From: Neorhodopirellula lusitana
GTDB lineage: Bacteria; Planctomycetota; Planctomycetia; Pirellulales; Pirellulaceae
DNA: 64,000 nt
Reading direction: 5' to 3'
Assembly: GCF_900182915.1 (NCBI RefSeq)
Contig: NZ_FXUG01000002.1
Coordinates: forward strand, 310,001-374,000
Under the pieces are notes generated by a model that did not search any database, had not been told where the DNA came from, and saw only the letters and a list, made by a program, of their open reading frames with translations. Below, piece after piece: positions 1-9,213 of this stretch; the first letter of the stretch is position 1; the number at the start of each line of letters is the position of its first letter. The translations under genes were made by a program, and so were the position numbers.

Positions 1-411
1 GTGAACCAAACAGGCTTCCCGTTCGGTTCGTGAGTGGCTTAGGTAGATCGAAACGCGTTCGACCAGTGTGTTGGGATCGCCTCGATCAGTGGGGACGGAA
101 AGCGTACCGGCGGCCTTGTCGACGACGATCACGTGGTCGTCTTCGTACGCGATGGTAAATGTGCGATCGTCCCACTTTCGTTCTTTCTTGGGGCGATAGC
201 GTTGGGTGGGATCGTAGCGAATCGACACGACATCCCCCGCGGCAACCGGTTTGCCGCCGTCGGTGCAGGGTTTTCCATTGACCGTGACGCAACCGCGGTC
301 GATCAGGCCCCTCACCTGGCTATGTGACACTTCGGTCATGTGCCGGACGAGCGCGTCGGCGCGGCCTGCGGTTTCGTCGGTCGCGGTCTCGGAAAGCGTT
401 TGAACTGGCAT
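1..411 (-). CDS. RluA-family pseudouridine synthase, N-terminal part (cut by window edge)
   Basis: The gene runs off the left edge; 137 codons are visible. Residues about 10-75 look like an S4 RNA-binding domain, with SQVRGLIDRGCVTVNGKP followed by a segment ending in VAAGDVVSIRY. After it comes the start of the catalytic domain, YEDDHVIVVDKAAGTLSVPT, which matches the family pattern of a strand, then DKPAG-like residues. The catalytic HRLD motif would lie outside the window, so the exact target (rRNA or tRNA uridine) cannot be told. The start is the ATG at 411; an in-frame TGA 14 codons upstream leaves no other likely start. It lies 92 bases downstream of the ECF sigma gene on the same strand and may be read with it. 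Confidence 0.85.
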   Translation of the reverse strand, partial: MPVQTLSETATDETAGRADALVRHMTEVSHSQVRGLIDRGCVTVNGKPCTDGGKPVAAGDVVSIRYDPTQRYRPKKERKWDDRTFTIAYEDDHVIVVDKAAGTLSVPTDRGDPNTLVERVSIYLSHSRTEREACLVH

Positions 412-503
412 CAGGGTGTTGTTAGCAAAGGTGTGATATCGAGGCTGATTTCAGCGGTCATTGTGCTCGAGGTGGCTCTTTTTAAAGATCGCGTCTTGAG
501 CGG

Positions 504-1172
504 TCATCGAGTGGGACGAACGTCTTCCAGCTCTTTTTCGAGTTGTCGCATGCTGCGTGACAGCAGAACACGAACAGCAACATCGGTCTTTCCCAGGTTC
601 TCGGCAATAGCCTTGGTGGGTAGGCCTTCGACATAGCGTAGTCGAATCGCGGTTTGTTGCTCGTCATTTAGCCGGCCAATTGCCTGAGCCATGGCGCTCA
701 GTCGAATATCGTTGCTGACCACGGCGCTGGGTGACGTCATGCTGGCAGCCAGCATCTGTTCCAGGCCCAATCCATCCGAATTGCCGCCTGATTGGCCGCC
801 ACCATGCAGCGATTGTTGGCGTCCGGCATCACGGCGTTTGGCGTCGAAGTGAAAGCGATGAGCGTCGACCACGCGGCGACGAGCCAGGTGTTGCAGCCAC
901 TGCATCACGGTGTGATCTTGAAGCGGTGCGGTGGGAAGACTGGCAACAGCGGTGGTCGCGATTTCCTGGACCAAGTCATCGACCTCAATCACGGCCAATA
1001 AGTGCTCACCAGTGATCGAACGGACAAACCTTGCTAAAGCGTCTCGATATTGATCGAGGTACCGGCCCAGAGCCTCGACGTCTCGGTTGCGAATCTGTTC
1101 AATCAGTGGGTCCGAATCAGGTTCGTCGGCGTTGCGGGTATCGGCTTCATTACGGCGGGAGTCTGCATTCAT
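504..1172 (-). CDS. ECF-type RNA polymerase sigma factor
   Basis: A 222-residue protein with sigma-70 region 2 (about residues 45-105, including VDDLVQEIATTAVASL) and region 4 (about 160-215, with LRYVEGLPTKAIAENLGKT and VRVLLSRSMRQLEKEL forming the helix-turn-helix). Regions 1 and 3 are missing, as in extracytoplasmic-function sigma factors. The linker between regions 2 and 4 is rich in Gly, Gln and Ser. It is divergent from a Ser/Thr kinase gene starting 145 bases away, an arrangement known for planctomycete ECF groups whose sigma factor is controlled by phosphorylation rather than by a classic anti-sigma factor. That link here is inference. No anti-sigma factor is visible next to it. Confidence 0.9.
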   Translation of the reverse strand: MNADSRRNEADTRNADEPDSDPLIEQIRNRDVEALGRYLDQYRDALARFVRSITGEHLLAVIEVDDLVQEIATTAVASLPTAPLQDHTVMQWLQHLARRRVVDAHRFHFDAKRRDAGRQQSLHGGGQSGGNSDGLGLEQMLAASMTSPSAVVSNDIRLSAMAQAIGRLNDEQQTAIRLRYVEGLPTKAIAENLGKTDVAVRVLLSRSMRQLEKELEDVRPTR

Positions 1173-1316
1173 CGTTCTACCTGCTTTATCCGCTGGCCTG
1201 ATCGTGATTGTCGAAGCGTGCTTTTCGTTTGGTGTTTATTATACGGGGGTTGCCGTCGCCACCCCAGCGGCCCAGGATGGAATGTGCCCCTTATCCAGGA
1301 TGGTTCCCTGACCGAC

Positions 1317-3557
1317 ATGAACGCAAAGCCACCGCCCGCCGAAGATCCGTTTGAAACGCAGTGCGTGAGCGCGGTGGATTCAGCCGAATTAGACGATCGC
1401 TTGATCGCGTGTTTGGAACGTCTGGCCGAATCGGACCGTGCCTGTGAACCCGAGCATTTGCTGGAATACTTGTCCGGCGACCCCGCGGACTCGTTCATCT
1501 TGGTGGAGCTGATCAAGCTCAGCATGGCGATGGCCGTACAGAATGGCTCCCCGATTTGGCTGGAAGGCTACTTCGAGGCGATGCCGGGACGCATTTCCGC
1601 AGCAACCGCCCCGCTTGATTTGGTGATGGAAGAGATTCAGCTTCGCCGGGAAAGCGGCCAGACGCTGGATGCGGAAAGCTACCACCACCGTTTCCCCCAG
1701 TTCGGAACGGTTTTAAATCCGTTACTCGATTCGCCATCGTCGGAATCGGTGACGGCCGCGCCCCGCCAAAGATCGACATCGGAGTTGGACAACGGGACAC
1801 GGATTGATGACTTTGAAATCATTCAAATGCTGGGCAAGGGCGCGTTCGCGCACGTCTACCTCGCCAAGCAAACATCGATGGCCCGGCTAGTTGCCTTGAA
1901 AGTTTCAGGCAGCACGGGGGATGAACCGCGGGCCCTGGCGCAGTTCGATCACTCCAATATCGTTCGCGTGTTTGATCAGCGGGCAGTTCCGGTCGGGGCG
2001 CCGGGGGACGAGCAAGAGCTGCATTTGCTTTACATGCAATATCATCCCGGTGGCACGCTATCGGACGTCGTCGCGAAGGTTCGGCAGGTTTCGCCGAGTG
2101 AGCGAATTGGCCGATTGTATTTGCAAGCGATCGACGAGAACCTTTTGTCGGCGTCGCAGGTTGTTCCAGATCGCTCGCCGACCCGTAACAAGTTGAGTGA
2201 TGCGAACTGGCCCAAACTGGTCGCTTGGGTAGGGATTCAGCTTGCTCGGGCGTTACAAACGGCGCACGACGCGGGCGTGTTGCACCGAGATGTGAAGCCA
2301 GCCAACGTCCTTTTGACTGCAGAGGGGATTCCTCAGCTGGCGGACTTCAACGTCAGTATGGCGGGAAGTGCCGGTCGGGCTGGCGCAGCAGCTTCGTTGG
2401 GCGGATCGGTTGGCTACATGGCGCCCGAGCACCTGCGAGCGATGAGTGCGACGCTTATGGGGTCGGGCGATGACGTGCGAGAGCAAGCGGATTTGTATTC
2501 GCTTGCCGTTTTGCTTTGGGAGTTGTGGCAAGGGCATCGACCGTTTGACTGTTTGACCCAGGCCGGATCTTGGACGGAAGTTCTGGATGACCAGATCCAG
2601 GCTCGTGATCAGCCACTCGTGGAGCCCGAGTCTGGTGGGACTGCACCCGAGCGTGTGCTGGAATCAGTGCTGCGAGATGCACTGTCACCCGACCTTGAAA
2701 CTCGTCCAGCAAGCGGCGCCGCGTTGGCCGGGCAGTTGCGGTTGGCGATGCATCCCGAAGCCGCCAAGCTGTTCAATCCAGACCGAGGATCTATTTCAGC
2801 TTGGCTGATGCGTATCTCGCCTTGGTGGGTTGCCACGATCGCGATCCTGTTGCCCAACATCGCGGCGGGCTGGTTCAACTATGAATACAACCAGCACGAG
2901 ATCATGGATCCCGCCATGCGAGCTGGGTTGGATGAGATTGCTGTTTGGATCAACTCGATTGCTTTTCCGTTTGCCGTTGGATGGATGGTCCATTACACGC
3001 GGGCCAGCGTGTCAGCGTTGAAAGCGGCCCGGCGAGGCGAGCACGTGGGGCAGGAACAGCTCACATCGACACTGAAGCTGGGGCATCGTGCGGCGGTGAT
3101 TGGTGGTATCGCCTGGATGATCGCCGGGATGATTTACCCGGTCTTGTTAAGGCATCGGTTCGAAGAGTTCTCGACCGATGATGCCACGCACTTCTTCTTG
3201 TCGCTGTGCATGTGTGGCGGCGTCGCGATGATTTACCCGCTTTTCACGCTGGGTTTGATCACCACTTACGTCTACTACCCGCAAATGGTGCGGCCGGCGA
3301 TGGTGGATCCGAACTACGAACGCAACGCGGCTCGCATGATTTCACAGACGGAAGCGTATTTGTTGATTGCTGTTTTGATTCCCTTAGTGGGACTCGCCTT
3401 GATGGTTTTCGGCGAAAGCCAGTCCAAGGGATTCATGCTGACCGCCATTACCGCCGGCATGGTTGGCCTGTTCGGGTCGTTTGCGGCCTACCGCAGCATC
3501 GTGCAGACCTGGAGCCAGCTGGGCGAGGTGCTCAAGACCGATGCCACCAGCGAATGA
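1317..3557 (+). CDS. Membrane-anchored Ser/Thr protein kinase (DFN type)
   Basis: A 746-residue protein. Residues 1-160 are an acidic N-terminal region; 163-475 are a Hanks-type kinase domain with glycine loop GKGAFAHV (173-180), ALK lysine at about 195, HRDVKPANVLL (323-333) and the APE-like MAPEH (368-372). The metal-binding DFG is DFN (343-345). A long insert (about 255-295) separates the N and C lobes. Five or six hydrophobic segments fill 500-725, so the kinase is held in the membrane at its C-terminal side. The ATG at 1317 is chosen because it starts the conserved acidic N-terminus; an upstream in-frame extension would run into the divergent sigma gene. Likely partner: the ECF sigma factor read the other way (inference). 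Confidence 0.9.
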   Translation: MNAKPPPAEDPFETQCVSAVDSAELDDRLIACLERLAESDRACEPEHLLEYLSGDPADSFILVELIKLSMAMAVQNGSPIWLEGYFEAMPGRISAATAPLDLVMEEIQLRRESGQTLDAESYHHRFPQFGTVLNPLLDSPSSESVTAAPRQRSTSELDNGTRIDDFEIIQMLGKGAFAHVYLAKQTSMARLVALKVSGSTGDEPRALAQFDHSNIVRVFDQRAVPVGAPGDEQELHLLYMQYHPGGTLSDVVAKVRQVSPSERIGRLYLQAIDENLLSASQVVPDRSPTRNKLSDANWPKLVAWVGIQLARALQTAHDAGVLHRDVKPANVLLTAEGIPQLADFNVSMAGSAGRAGAAASLGGSVGYMAPEHLRAMSATLMGSGDDVREQADLYSLAVLLWELWQGHRPFDCLTQAGSWTEVLDDQIQARDQPLVEPESGGTAPERVLESVLRDALSPDLETRPASGAALAGQLRLAMHPEAAKLFNPDRGSISAWLMRISPWWVATIAILLPNIAAGWFNYEYNQHEIMDPAMRAGLDEIAVWINSIAFPFAVGWMVHYTRASVSALKAARRGEHVGQEQLTSTLKLGHRAAVIGGIAWMIAGMIYPVLLRHRFEEFSTDDATHFFLSLCMCGGVAMIYPLFTLGLITTYVYYPQMVRPAMVDPNYERNAARMISQTEAYLLIAVLIPLVGLALMVFGESQSKGFMLTAITAGMVGLFGSFAAYRSIVQTWSQLGEVLKTDATSE

Positions 3558-3613
3558 TTCCGCAATGATGGCAGTCAATGGATACTGGCGGCTGGCGTTA
3601 GTCGCTGCCGCAG

Positions 3614-3635
3614 GCTCCCAGGTCAGCCTGGGAGC
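3614..3635. terminator. Hairpin after the kinase gene
   Basis: A perfect 9-base stem (GCTCCCAGG / CCTGGGAGC) with a TCAG loop lies 57 bases after the kinase stop codon, between convergent genes. There is no strong T run, so termination is likely but not certain. Confidence 0.55.
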
Positions 3636-3661
3636 ATCAATCTGATGCAGTCTTTGGATAT

Positions 3662-3689
3662 GAAAAGCAGCGGAAAACAGCTGCTTTTC
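3662..3689. terminator. Hairpin between convergent kinase and S46 peptidase genes
   Basis: A 10-base stem (GAAAAGCAGC / GCTGCTTTTC) with loop GGAAAACA. The TTTTC on the plus strand and the matching T tract on the minus strand suit a bidirectional terminator for the two convergent genes. It ends 14 bases before the peptidase stop. Confidence 0.6.
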
Positions 3690-3703
3690 GAGCTGCTGTT
3701 GCC

Positions 3704-5791
3704 TTACCGGCCTAGTTGGTCGGCTAGCGAGGGAGCTTGGTAGATCTTTCGGATCGCTTCCTTAATGCCCACGCCTGACACGCTGACGGCACGGCTTTGG
3801 GCGTCGCTGTAGAGGTAGTCGCTAGTCAGGCTTTGGATGTTTCCATCAAAGATCAGCCCCACCAGGTTGCCCTTGCGATCCACGACTGGGGAACCACTGT
3901 TGCCGCCGATGATGTCGGCGGTGGATACGAAGTTGAGCTGAGTGGTCAGGTCCAGCGACTCTTTTGCGTCTAGCCAGGATTGGGGCAGGTCAAAGTCCTC
4001 TTGTCCTTCGTGCTCGGCGGAGTGGGTGAACGCACCGGCGAGGTCGGTTGTTGGCTCGACCGGTTGCCCGTTTTCTCGGTAGCCCTTCACTGTTCCAAAG
4101 GCGAGCCGCAGCGTGAACGTGGCGTCTGGGTACCCGCTGGTACCTTCGGCTGCCGTAATGATGCGAGAAATCTGGGCGTAGGCCTGCTTTTCGCGTTCGT
4201 CGAGCTGATCGGTGGTCTGCCGGACGCTTCGGAATACCGGCTCAATCTTGCGAGCCAGTTGAACCATCGGATCATTGCTTCCCAAGACGGCGTTGTAGCC
4301 ACCGGCGATCAATTCCTCGCGAACTGCGGGATCGCCGATCTTGGTTTGAGCGACCAATTCGGCGGCAACTTCTTGCGGTGAGCGTCCAGCCAAGACTTCA
4401 CGGACCAATTCATCGTCGCCGCCACGGCGTTCCATCAGCAGTGCGATTTCGTCGGCCAGCTTGACGCGTTGCAGGTCGTCGTAAAGCGGAGCTGGGCTGG
4501 TCAGCCGGGTGAGCATCGATTCACGGGCCGATTCGGTGTATTCCGGGTACCGTTCCGCGTTGGGTTTGAGATCCTCTTGAGTCATCAGGACGATCGACAA
4601 GGCGAAGCTGAAAAGATCGCTTCGCAGTGACACCGACTCCCTTAAATGGGCGGCTTTTTCCGTTTGGATCTCTGCAATCTGGTCAAACGCAACAACCAGC
4701 GGGGCAAGTTCGGGCGAAGCCAAAGCGGCTGACTTCAACCGGTTCTGACGCCCACGCTTGGAGGCAATGGTTTGCGGGTCTTGTAATCCGGCTAGCATGC
4801 CGGTGTATGCTTTTCTTCCGTTCTGGATGCCGAAAAGCTCATCACGACCTCGACGAGCGGCTTCGTTACTTTCTAAACGGTACTGCTGCAAAAGAACCTC
4901 TTTGCGCCGCAAGTAGTCCAGGATGAACGGCAAACGGACGTCGCGCAGGTACTCAAGAGCCTCCACCGTGAAGATTCGTTGAGTGCGTCCAGGATGACCG
5001 CTGACGAAGATCAAATCATCTTCCTTCAGTGGCACATCGCTCCACTTCAAGAAGTGTTCCAGTTGGGCGGGTTGGTCGTTTTCGTAAACGCGAAAAATCG
5101 TTGCGTCCAGGTTGTATCGCGGATATTCGAAGTTGTCCGCGTCGCCGCCGAAGAATGCCGCCTTCGTTTCAGGGGCCCATACGAGCCGGACATCCGTGTA
5201 TTTCTTATAGCGATAAAGATGATATTGGGCGCCGCCGAACAAGGTCACCACATCGCTTCGTAAGCCTGTCTCGTCAGTGGATTCCTTCTCGATTGTGGCG
5301 ATGGAAGCCTGTCGCTGCTTCGCGGCGGCCTCCGCATCACCATGTTGTGTCACAGCCGCTTGGACACGCTGGGTCACATCGATCATCTCAATTAAAACGT
5401 TCAGCTCCAAATCGGGAGCCTTCAGTTCCTGTCCCGGATCGCTCGCCAAATACCCGTTGTCCACCAAGTTGCGGTCCGGTGTGCTCAATTTCTGGAGCGT
5501 GTCGCTGGCCACGTGATGATTTGTCAGTACCAAGCCGTTGGAAGAGACAAATGACCCCGAACCGCCCGAATTGAATCGCACGGACGACAACTGCAAGGAC
5601 TTCGCCCACTGAGCCGTCGGGGTGAACTGGTGACGCTCCTTCAGTAATTGAGTTGGAAGCTCGTTGAAGAGATACATCCCTTCGTCAGCGAAACCTGGAT
5701 TGGGATGAGCAGCAGACATGCAAAAAACGACCGCGAAAACGGAAGTAACGAGGGAACGCAATCCAGACCGAAATGGCATATTCGAATCCAA
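3704..5791 (-). CDS. S46-family dipeptidyl peptidase (DPP7-like)
   Basis: A 695-residue exported serine peptidase. Residues 1-35 form a signal peptide ending near NPGFA. The chymotrypsin-like halves carry NHH (91-93) holding the catalytic His, a GGDADNFEYPR segment with the Asp nearby, and GGNSGSPVV (629-637) with nucleophile Ser632. The family removes dipeptides from peptide N-termini in the periplasm. Eighteen residues after the Ser, the position that is Arg in DPP11 and Gly in DPP7 reads Gly (FDGN, 648-651), so a preference for hydrophobic rather than acidic P1 residues is expected; this is inference from the family. Length matches the family. It stands alone, converging on the kinase gene. 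Confidence 0.92.
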   Translation of the reverse strand: MDSNMPFRSGLRSLVTSVFAVVFCMSAAHPNPGFADEGMYLFNELPTQLLKERHQFTPTAQWAKSLQLSSVRFNSGGSGSFVSSNGLVLTNHHVASDTLQKLSTPDRNLVDNGYLASDPGQELKAPDLELNVLIEMIDVTQRVQAAVTQHGDAEAAAKQRQASIATIEKESTDETGLRSDVVTLFGGAQYHLYRYKKYTDVRLVWAPETKAAFFGGDADNFEYPRYNLDATIFRVYENDQPAQLEHFLKWSDVPLKEDDLIFVSGHPGRTQRIFTVEALEYLRDVRLPFILDYLRRKEVLLQQYRLESNEAARRGRDELFGIQNGRKAYTGMLAGLQDPQTIASKRGRQNRLKSAALASPELAPLVVAFDQIAEIQTEKAAHLRESVSLRSDLFSFALSIVLMTQEDLKPNAERYPEYTESARESMLTRLTSPAPLYDDLQRVKLADEIALLMERRGGDDELVREVLAGRSPQEVAAELVAQTKIGDPAVREELIAGGYNAVLGSNDPMVQLARKIEPVFRSVRQTTDQLDEREKQAYAQISRIITAAEGTSGYPDATFTLRLAFGTVKGYRENGQPVEPTTDLAGAFTHSAEHEGQEDFDLPQSWLDAKESLDLTTQLNFVSTADIIGGNSGSPVVDRKGNLVGLIFDGNIQSLTSDYLYSDAQSRAVSVSGVGIKEAIRKIYQAPSLADQLGR

Positions 5792-5940
5792 TCAGTGGTT
5801 GAAGCGGGCACAGACTAAGCGGTCCGCCGAAAGTGCCCAGGCAGGGAAGCTAGCAGTATTGATAGGGTTCGCTTGTCGCGGTGAGACGCAAGGAACATGG
5901 ACTGCAATATACGCGTGGCGGCTGGTTTGTTGCAGATCCA

Positions 5941-5972
5941 ATAAAAAACGCCCGGTGGGATACCGGGCGTTT
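5941..5972 (-). terminator. Rho-independent terminator of rplQ
   Basis: A perfect 11-base stem (AAACGCCCGGT / ACCGGGCGTTT, arms 5946-5956 and 5962-5972) with a 5-base loop, followed on the minus strand by a run of T. It lies 25 bases beyond the rplQ stop and closes the rpsM-rpsK-rpoA-rplQ unit. Confidence 0.92.
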
Positions 5973-5996
5973 CGAGTTTTAATAGGCAGCCAAGGC

Positions 5997-6614
5997 TTAG
6001 CTGTTGGCGGTGGCTTCTTCAGTCGAAGCTTCGTCCGTTGCCGCTTCAGGTGCGGAATCGAATGCTGGCTTCGACGCCGAACGCTTGACCTTGTCGTTGT
6101 TACCAACGAACTCAAGGATGGCACGTGTGCCGCCATCGCCTAGGCGAGGCTTGGCCAGACGCATGATCCGGGTGTAACCACCGGGACGATCCATGAATCG
6201 AGGTGCAACCGTATCGAACAGGATCGCAACCGCTTCGCGATCGCCCATCAATTGGACGGCGCGACGCTGAGCATTGACGTAAGGAGCACGAGCATCGGCC
6301 CATTTACGCCAGTTTTCGCTTTTACGCCATGCTTTGTAAGCATCGGTGCCGCGTTCGGCGTCGGTGCCGTACTGCTCTGACTCAGCTTTCGCGAGCAAGG
6401 CTTTCTTGGCAAGGGTGATGCACTTTTCGACCAATGGACGAATCTCTTTGGCCTTTTCCAGGGTCGTGATGATACGACCAGGAACTTTAGGAGCGTTATC
6501 ATCCAAACTGGCGTCACGCTCGGTCAAGAAGATCGCGCTGGACAAGTTGCGATAAAGGGCTCTGCGGTGAGACGGTGATCGGCCTAAAACGCGGCCTTTG
6601 CGACGGTGACGCAT
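5997..6614 (-). CDS. rplQ: 50S ribosomal protein L17
   Basis: The N-terminus, MRHRRKGRVLGRSPSHRRAL, is the L17 signature, followed by the conserved ITTLEKAKEIRPLVEKCI segment. The protein sits in the large ribosomal subunit near the exit tunnel. At 205 residues it is much longer than typical L17 (about 120-130): there is an insert around residues 75-105 with many Trp, Lys and Ala residues, and an acidic Ala/Glu/Thr tail from about residue 175. It is the last gene of the rpsM-rpsK-rpoA-rplQ order and is followed by a strong terminator. Confidence 0.97.
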   Translation of the reverse strand: MRHRRKGRVLGRSPSHRRALYRNLSSAIFLTERDASLDDNAPKVPGRIITTLEKAKEIRPLVEKCITLAKKALLAKAESEQYGTDAERGTDAYKAWRKSENWRKWADARAPYVNAQRRAVQLMGDREAVAILFDTVAPRFMDRPGGYTRIMRLAKPRLGDGGTRAILEFVGNNDKVKRSASKPAFDSAPEAATDEASTEEATANS

Positions 6615-6700
6615 GACGGTTAGCTACAAAAAACAAGTGTGATGGGTGGTTGATTGCGACACTGACAAAAGCATCGCTAGCGATAGCGGTTTGCGAACGC

Positions 6701-7696
6701 TTAGAAAAGCGGTTGGTTAGGCACTCGCATGCCCAGGTGCAAACCGTATTGCGAAAGCTTTTCACGAACTTCGTTGAGCGTGGTGTCGCCAAAGTTACGC
6801 ACTTCCAAAAGCGAATCTTCGTTGCGGACAACGAGATCGCGAACGGTCATGATGTTTTCGCTTTCGAGGCAATTGTTCGCTCGGACCGACAAACGCAAAT
6901 CTGCGAGAGTCATGTTTAGCTTTGCTTCGAGTTGTGCCTCTGGCGATCCGGCACCGCCTCGAGCAGCCGAGAAGATACTCGGACCCAATTCGCGGTACTG
7001 AACGAACGGGTTGAGGTGCTTTCGGAAGATCTTGGCCGATTCAGTCAACGCCATTTCTGGGTTGATTGTGCCATCGGTCCAGATTTCAAGGATCAGGCGA
7101 TCGTAGTTAGTCTTTTGACCAACACGAGTTGCTTCCACTTCATAGCGGACGCGAACGATCGGGCTGAAAACAGCATCGATTGGGATGATCCCAATTTCGT
7201 GATCGACGCTACTGTGTTCGGTGCTAGGAACGTAGCCGCGACCGTTTTCGACAACCATTTCCATCATGAAAGGCTTGTCTTCGGTCAGCGTGGCGATGAC
7301 GTGATCTTTGTTGATCACTTCCACGTCCGCATCGGTTTCAATGTCGGCACCCGTGATCACACCGGCGGAATTGCTTTCCACGGTGATGACGCGGGTTGCA
7401 TCGCTGTTATTGCGAACGATCAACGCCTTCACGTTCAAGACGATATCGGTGACATCTTCTAGAACACCAGGAATCGAGGTGAACTCGTGTTGAGCACCAC
7501 GGATTTTGATTTGGGTAACGGCACTGCCCATCAAGCTGCTAAGCAAGACGCGGCGCATGCTATTTCCAATGCTCGCACCGAAACCGCGTTCGAACGGTTC
7601 AGCGGAGAATTTTCCGTAGTTCTGCGTCAGCGAGTCGCGATCGACTTCAAGCGTGCTGGGAAGTTCCATGCCACGCCAGCGGATATGCATCGACAT
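6701..7696 (-). CDS. rpoA: DNA-directed RNA polymerase subunit alpha
   Basis: A 331-residue alpha subunit. The N-terminal dimerisation domain carries [19 protein letters not shown], which contacts beta; the C-terminal domain (about 260-320) holds [19 protein letters not shown] and the DNA/activator-contacting helices, ending in LHLGMRVP. Length matches the family. The first ATG is at 7696; a second ATG two codons in (7690) is an equally plausible start. It lies 99 bases after rpsK and 86 bases before rplQ, in the classic alpha-operon order. Confidence 0.98.
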   Translation of the reverse strand: MSMHIRWRGMELPSTLEVDRDSLTQNYGKFSAEPFERGFGASIGNSMRRVLLSSLMGSAVTQIKIRGAQHEFTSIPGVLEDVTDIVLNVKALIVRNNSDATRVITVESNSAGVITGADIETDADVEVINKDHVIATLTEDKPFMMEMVVENGRGYVPSTEHSSVDHEIGIIPIDAVFSPIVRVRYEVEATRVGQKTNYDRLILEIWTDGTINPEMALTESAKIFRKHLNPFVQYRELGPSIFSAARGGAGSPEAQLEAKLNMTLADLRLSVRANNCLESENIMTVRDLVVRNEDSLLEVRNFGDTTLNEVREKLSQYGLHLGMRVPNQPLF

Positions 7697-7795
7697 GTGT
7701 GGGCCTTTTGAATTGAAAATGCGAGCGTTGGTTGGTAGCCGGCTCTTTCTTGCGGGAGAAAGGGCCTGCCAAAATGCGGGACGAAAACGGCGTGA

Positions 7796-8179
7796 TTAAA
7801 CGCGTCGTTTCTTGCGTGGGCGGCAACCGTTGTGTGGGATCGGGGTCACTTCCTCGATCAATTTGACATTCAGCCCTGCTGCTTGCAGCGAGGTGATTGC
7901 ACTTTCGCGGCCGCTTCCTGGGCCCTTCACTCGTACTTCAACGTCTCGCATGCCGAACTTAGTTGCCTTTTCAGCAGCTTGTTGTGCAGCACATTGGCCG
8001 GCGAAAGGAGTGCTCTTTCGACTGCCCTTGAAACCACTTGTTCCGGCGCTGGCCCAGCAAAGTGTGTCGCCTTTGGCGTCGGTGATCGTCACGGTTGTGT
8101 TATTGAACGTTGCGTGAACGTGGGCGACGCCGTTACTGACGTTGCGACGAACTCGCTTCTTTTTGTTGGTCTTGGCCAC
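7796..8179 (-). CDS. rpsK: 30S ribosomal protein S11
   Basis: A 127-residue S11 with the family core [18 protein letters not shown], the [17 protein letters not shown] segment, and the C-terminal [15 protein letters not shown]. It binds 16S rRNA in the platform of the small subunit. The start is GTG at 8179 (the next residues, AKTNKKK, are the normal S11 beginning). It sits between rpsM and rpoA. Confidence 0.98.
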   Translation of the reverse strand: MAKTNKKKRVRRNVSNGVAHVHATFNNTTVTITDAKGDTLCWASAGTSGFKGSRKSTPFAGQCAAQQAAEKATKFGMRDVEVRVKGPGSGRESAITSLQAAGLNVKLIEEVTPIPHNGCRPRKKRRV

Positions 8180-8326
8180 CGGTTAGGTCTCGAACGAATC
8201 TTGGGTGAAGGATGGATGGTAATGAGGTTCTGCTAGAATCCAGCGTGTGCTGAAGCGTCTGCAGAAGTAGACGACAATGCCGGCGAACGAATTCACCGGC
8301 ACTGAATGAAGGCTACTTCGGCGTGA

Positions 8327-8710
8327 CTATCGCAGATCCTTGACGCCCTTCTTACCTGCAACGGTCTTTCGGGGACCTTTGCGGGTGCGAGCGTTTGTCT
8401 TGGTACGTTGGCCGCGGACAGGAAGGCTCATTCGGTGGCGGATGCCCCGGTATGCCTTAATCTCACGTAGTCGGCTAATGTTTTGCGTGACTTGACGACG
8501 CAGCGGTCCCTCGACGAGGTAATCTCGTTCAAGAACGGCGGCGATGCGTCCAACATCTTCGTCGCTAATATCACTAGCGGGAGAGGTCGGATCGATACCC
8601 AGCTTTTCACATACTTCACGAGCACGGAATAAACCGAGTCCGTAAAGATAGGTAAGCGAGTATTGGATTTGTTTGTCGTTGGGGATGTCAACGCCCATCA
8701 AACGGGGCAT
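8327..8710 (-). CDS. rpsM: 30S ribosomal protein S13
   Basis: A 127-residue S13 beginning MPRLMGVDIPNDKQIQYSL, with the RGIRHRMSLPVRGQRTKTNA rRNA-binding segment and a basic tail. It contacts tRNA and the 50S subunit in the head of the 30S. I place the start at 8710, where the S13 N-terminus begins; a longer frame opened by a TTG at 8797 would add 29 residues unlike any S13. It is the first gene of the block; the usual upstream rpmJ and secY are not in this window. Confidence 0.97.
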   Translation of the reverse strand: MPRLMGVDIPNDKQIQYSLTYLYGLGLFRAREVCEKLGIDPTSPASDISDEDVGRIAAVLERDYLVEGPLRRQVTQNISRLREIKAYRGIRHRMSLPVRGQRTKTNARTRKGPRKTVAGKKGVKDLR

Positions 8711-9029
8711 GGCAAAACTCCGAGAGCAACTGCGTGGAAAGGGGATGGTCTGTCTTTCGAATCGCGGACTATAGCAGTCGGCACCGGTTTTGCTCAAGTG
8801 GAACGTTTGATAGGAATTGGGTTTTTTTTCGACTTGCTTCGTATTTTGGCATCTCGAACGGCCGATTGGATTGGGGAAGCTTGGAGTATGCCCGCTTTTC
8901 TTGGGTTCATCCGTTGACGATTCAGGGGAATACTGCTTATTCTTCCGAGCTGCGCGGGAAGAAAATCCCGTTTTAAAGAATCATACATTTCGGTGCCCCG
9001 GCACCCCAACCACCTTTCGGACCCCCATC
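8711..9029. other. Divergent intergenic region between rpsM and rpmF
   Basis: 319 bases between two divergent translation-related genes. It must hold the promoters of both units. It has a T run at 8821-8828 but I could not define promoter boxes with confidence. I looked for rpmJ (L36) on the minus strand and did not find it. Confidence 0.5.
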
Positions 9030-9212
9030 ATGGCAGTCCCCAAACGCAAACACTCCAATGCCCGTACCGGTAGCCGTCGCGCCCACGACCGTTTGAAAAA
9101 ACGTTCGATCGCGTACTGCCCACAGTGCAGTAGTGCTGTTCCAACGCACGTAATCTGCCCTAAGTGCGGTTACTACCAAGGCCGCACCGTCGTGCAGCAA
9201 GAAGAATCCTGA
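9030..9212 (+). CDS. rpmF: 50S ribosomal protein L32
   Basis: A 60-residue L32: MAVPKRKHSNARTGSRRAH at the start and two Cys pairs, CPQC and CPKC, that form the zinc ribbon of the Cys-containing L32 type. The ATG at 9030 is chosen because the L32 family begins exactly with AVPK. The downstream fabD start codon begins one base after the rpmF stop, so the two are read together and probably translationally coupled. Linkage of rpmF to fatty-acid genes is widespread in bacteria, but the plsX and fabH genes usually between them are absent here. Confidence 0.97.
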   Translation: MAVPKRKHSNARTGSRRAHDRLKKRSIAYCPQCSSAVPTHVICPKCGYYQGRTVVQQEES

Positions 9213-9213
9213 A

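Noticed and set aside
8711-8797. Longer S13 start at a TTG
   Set aside because: The extra 29 residues do not match S13, whose usual N-terminus begins at 8710.
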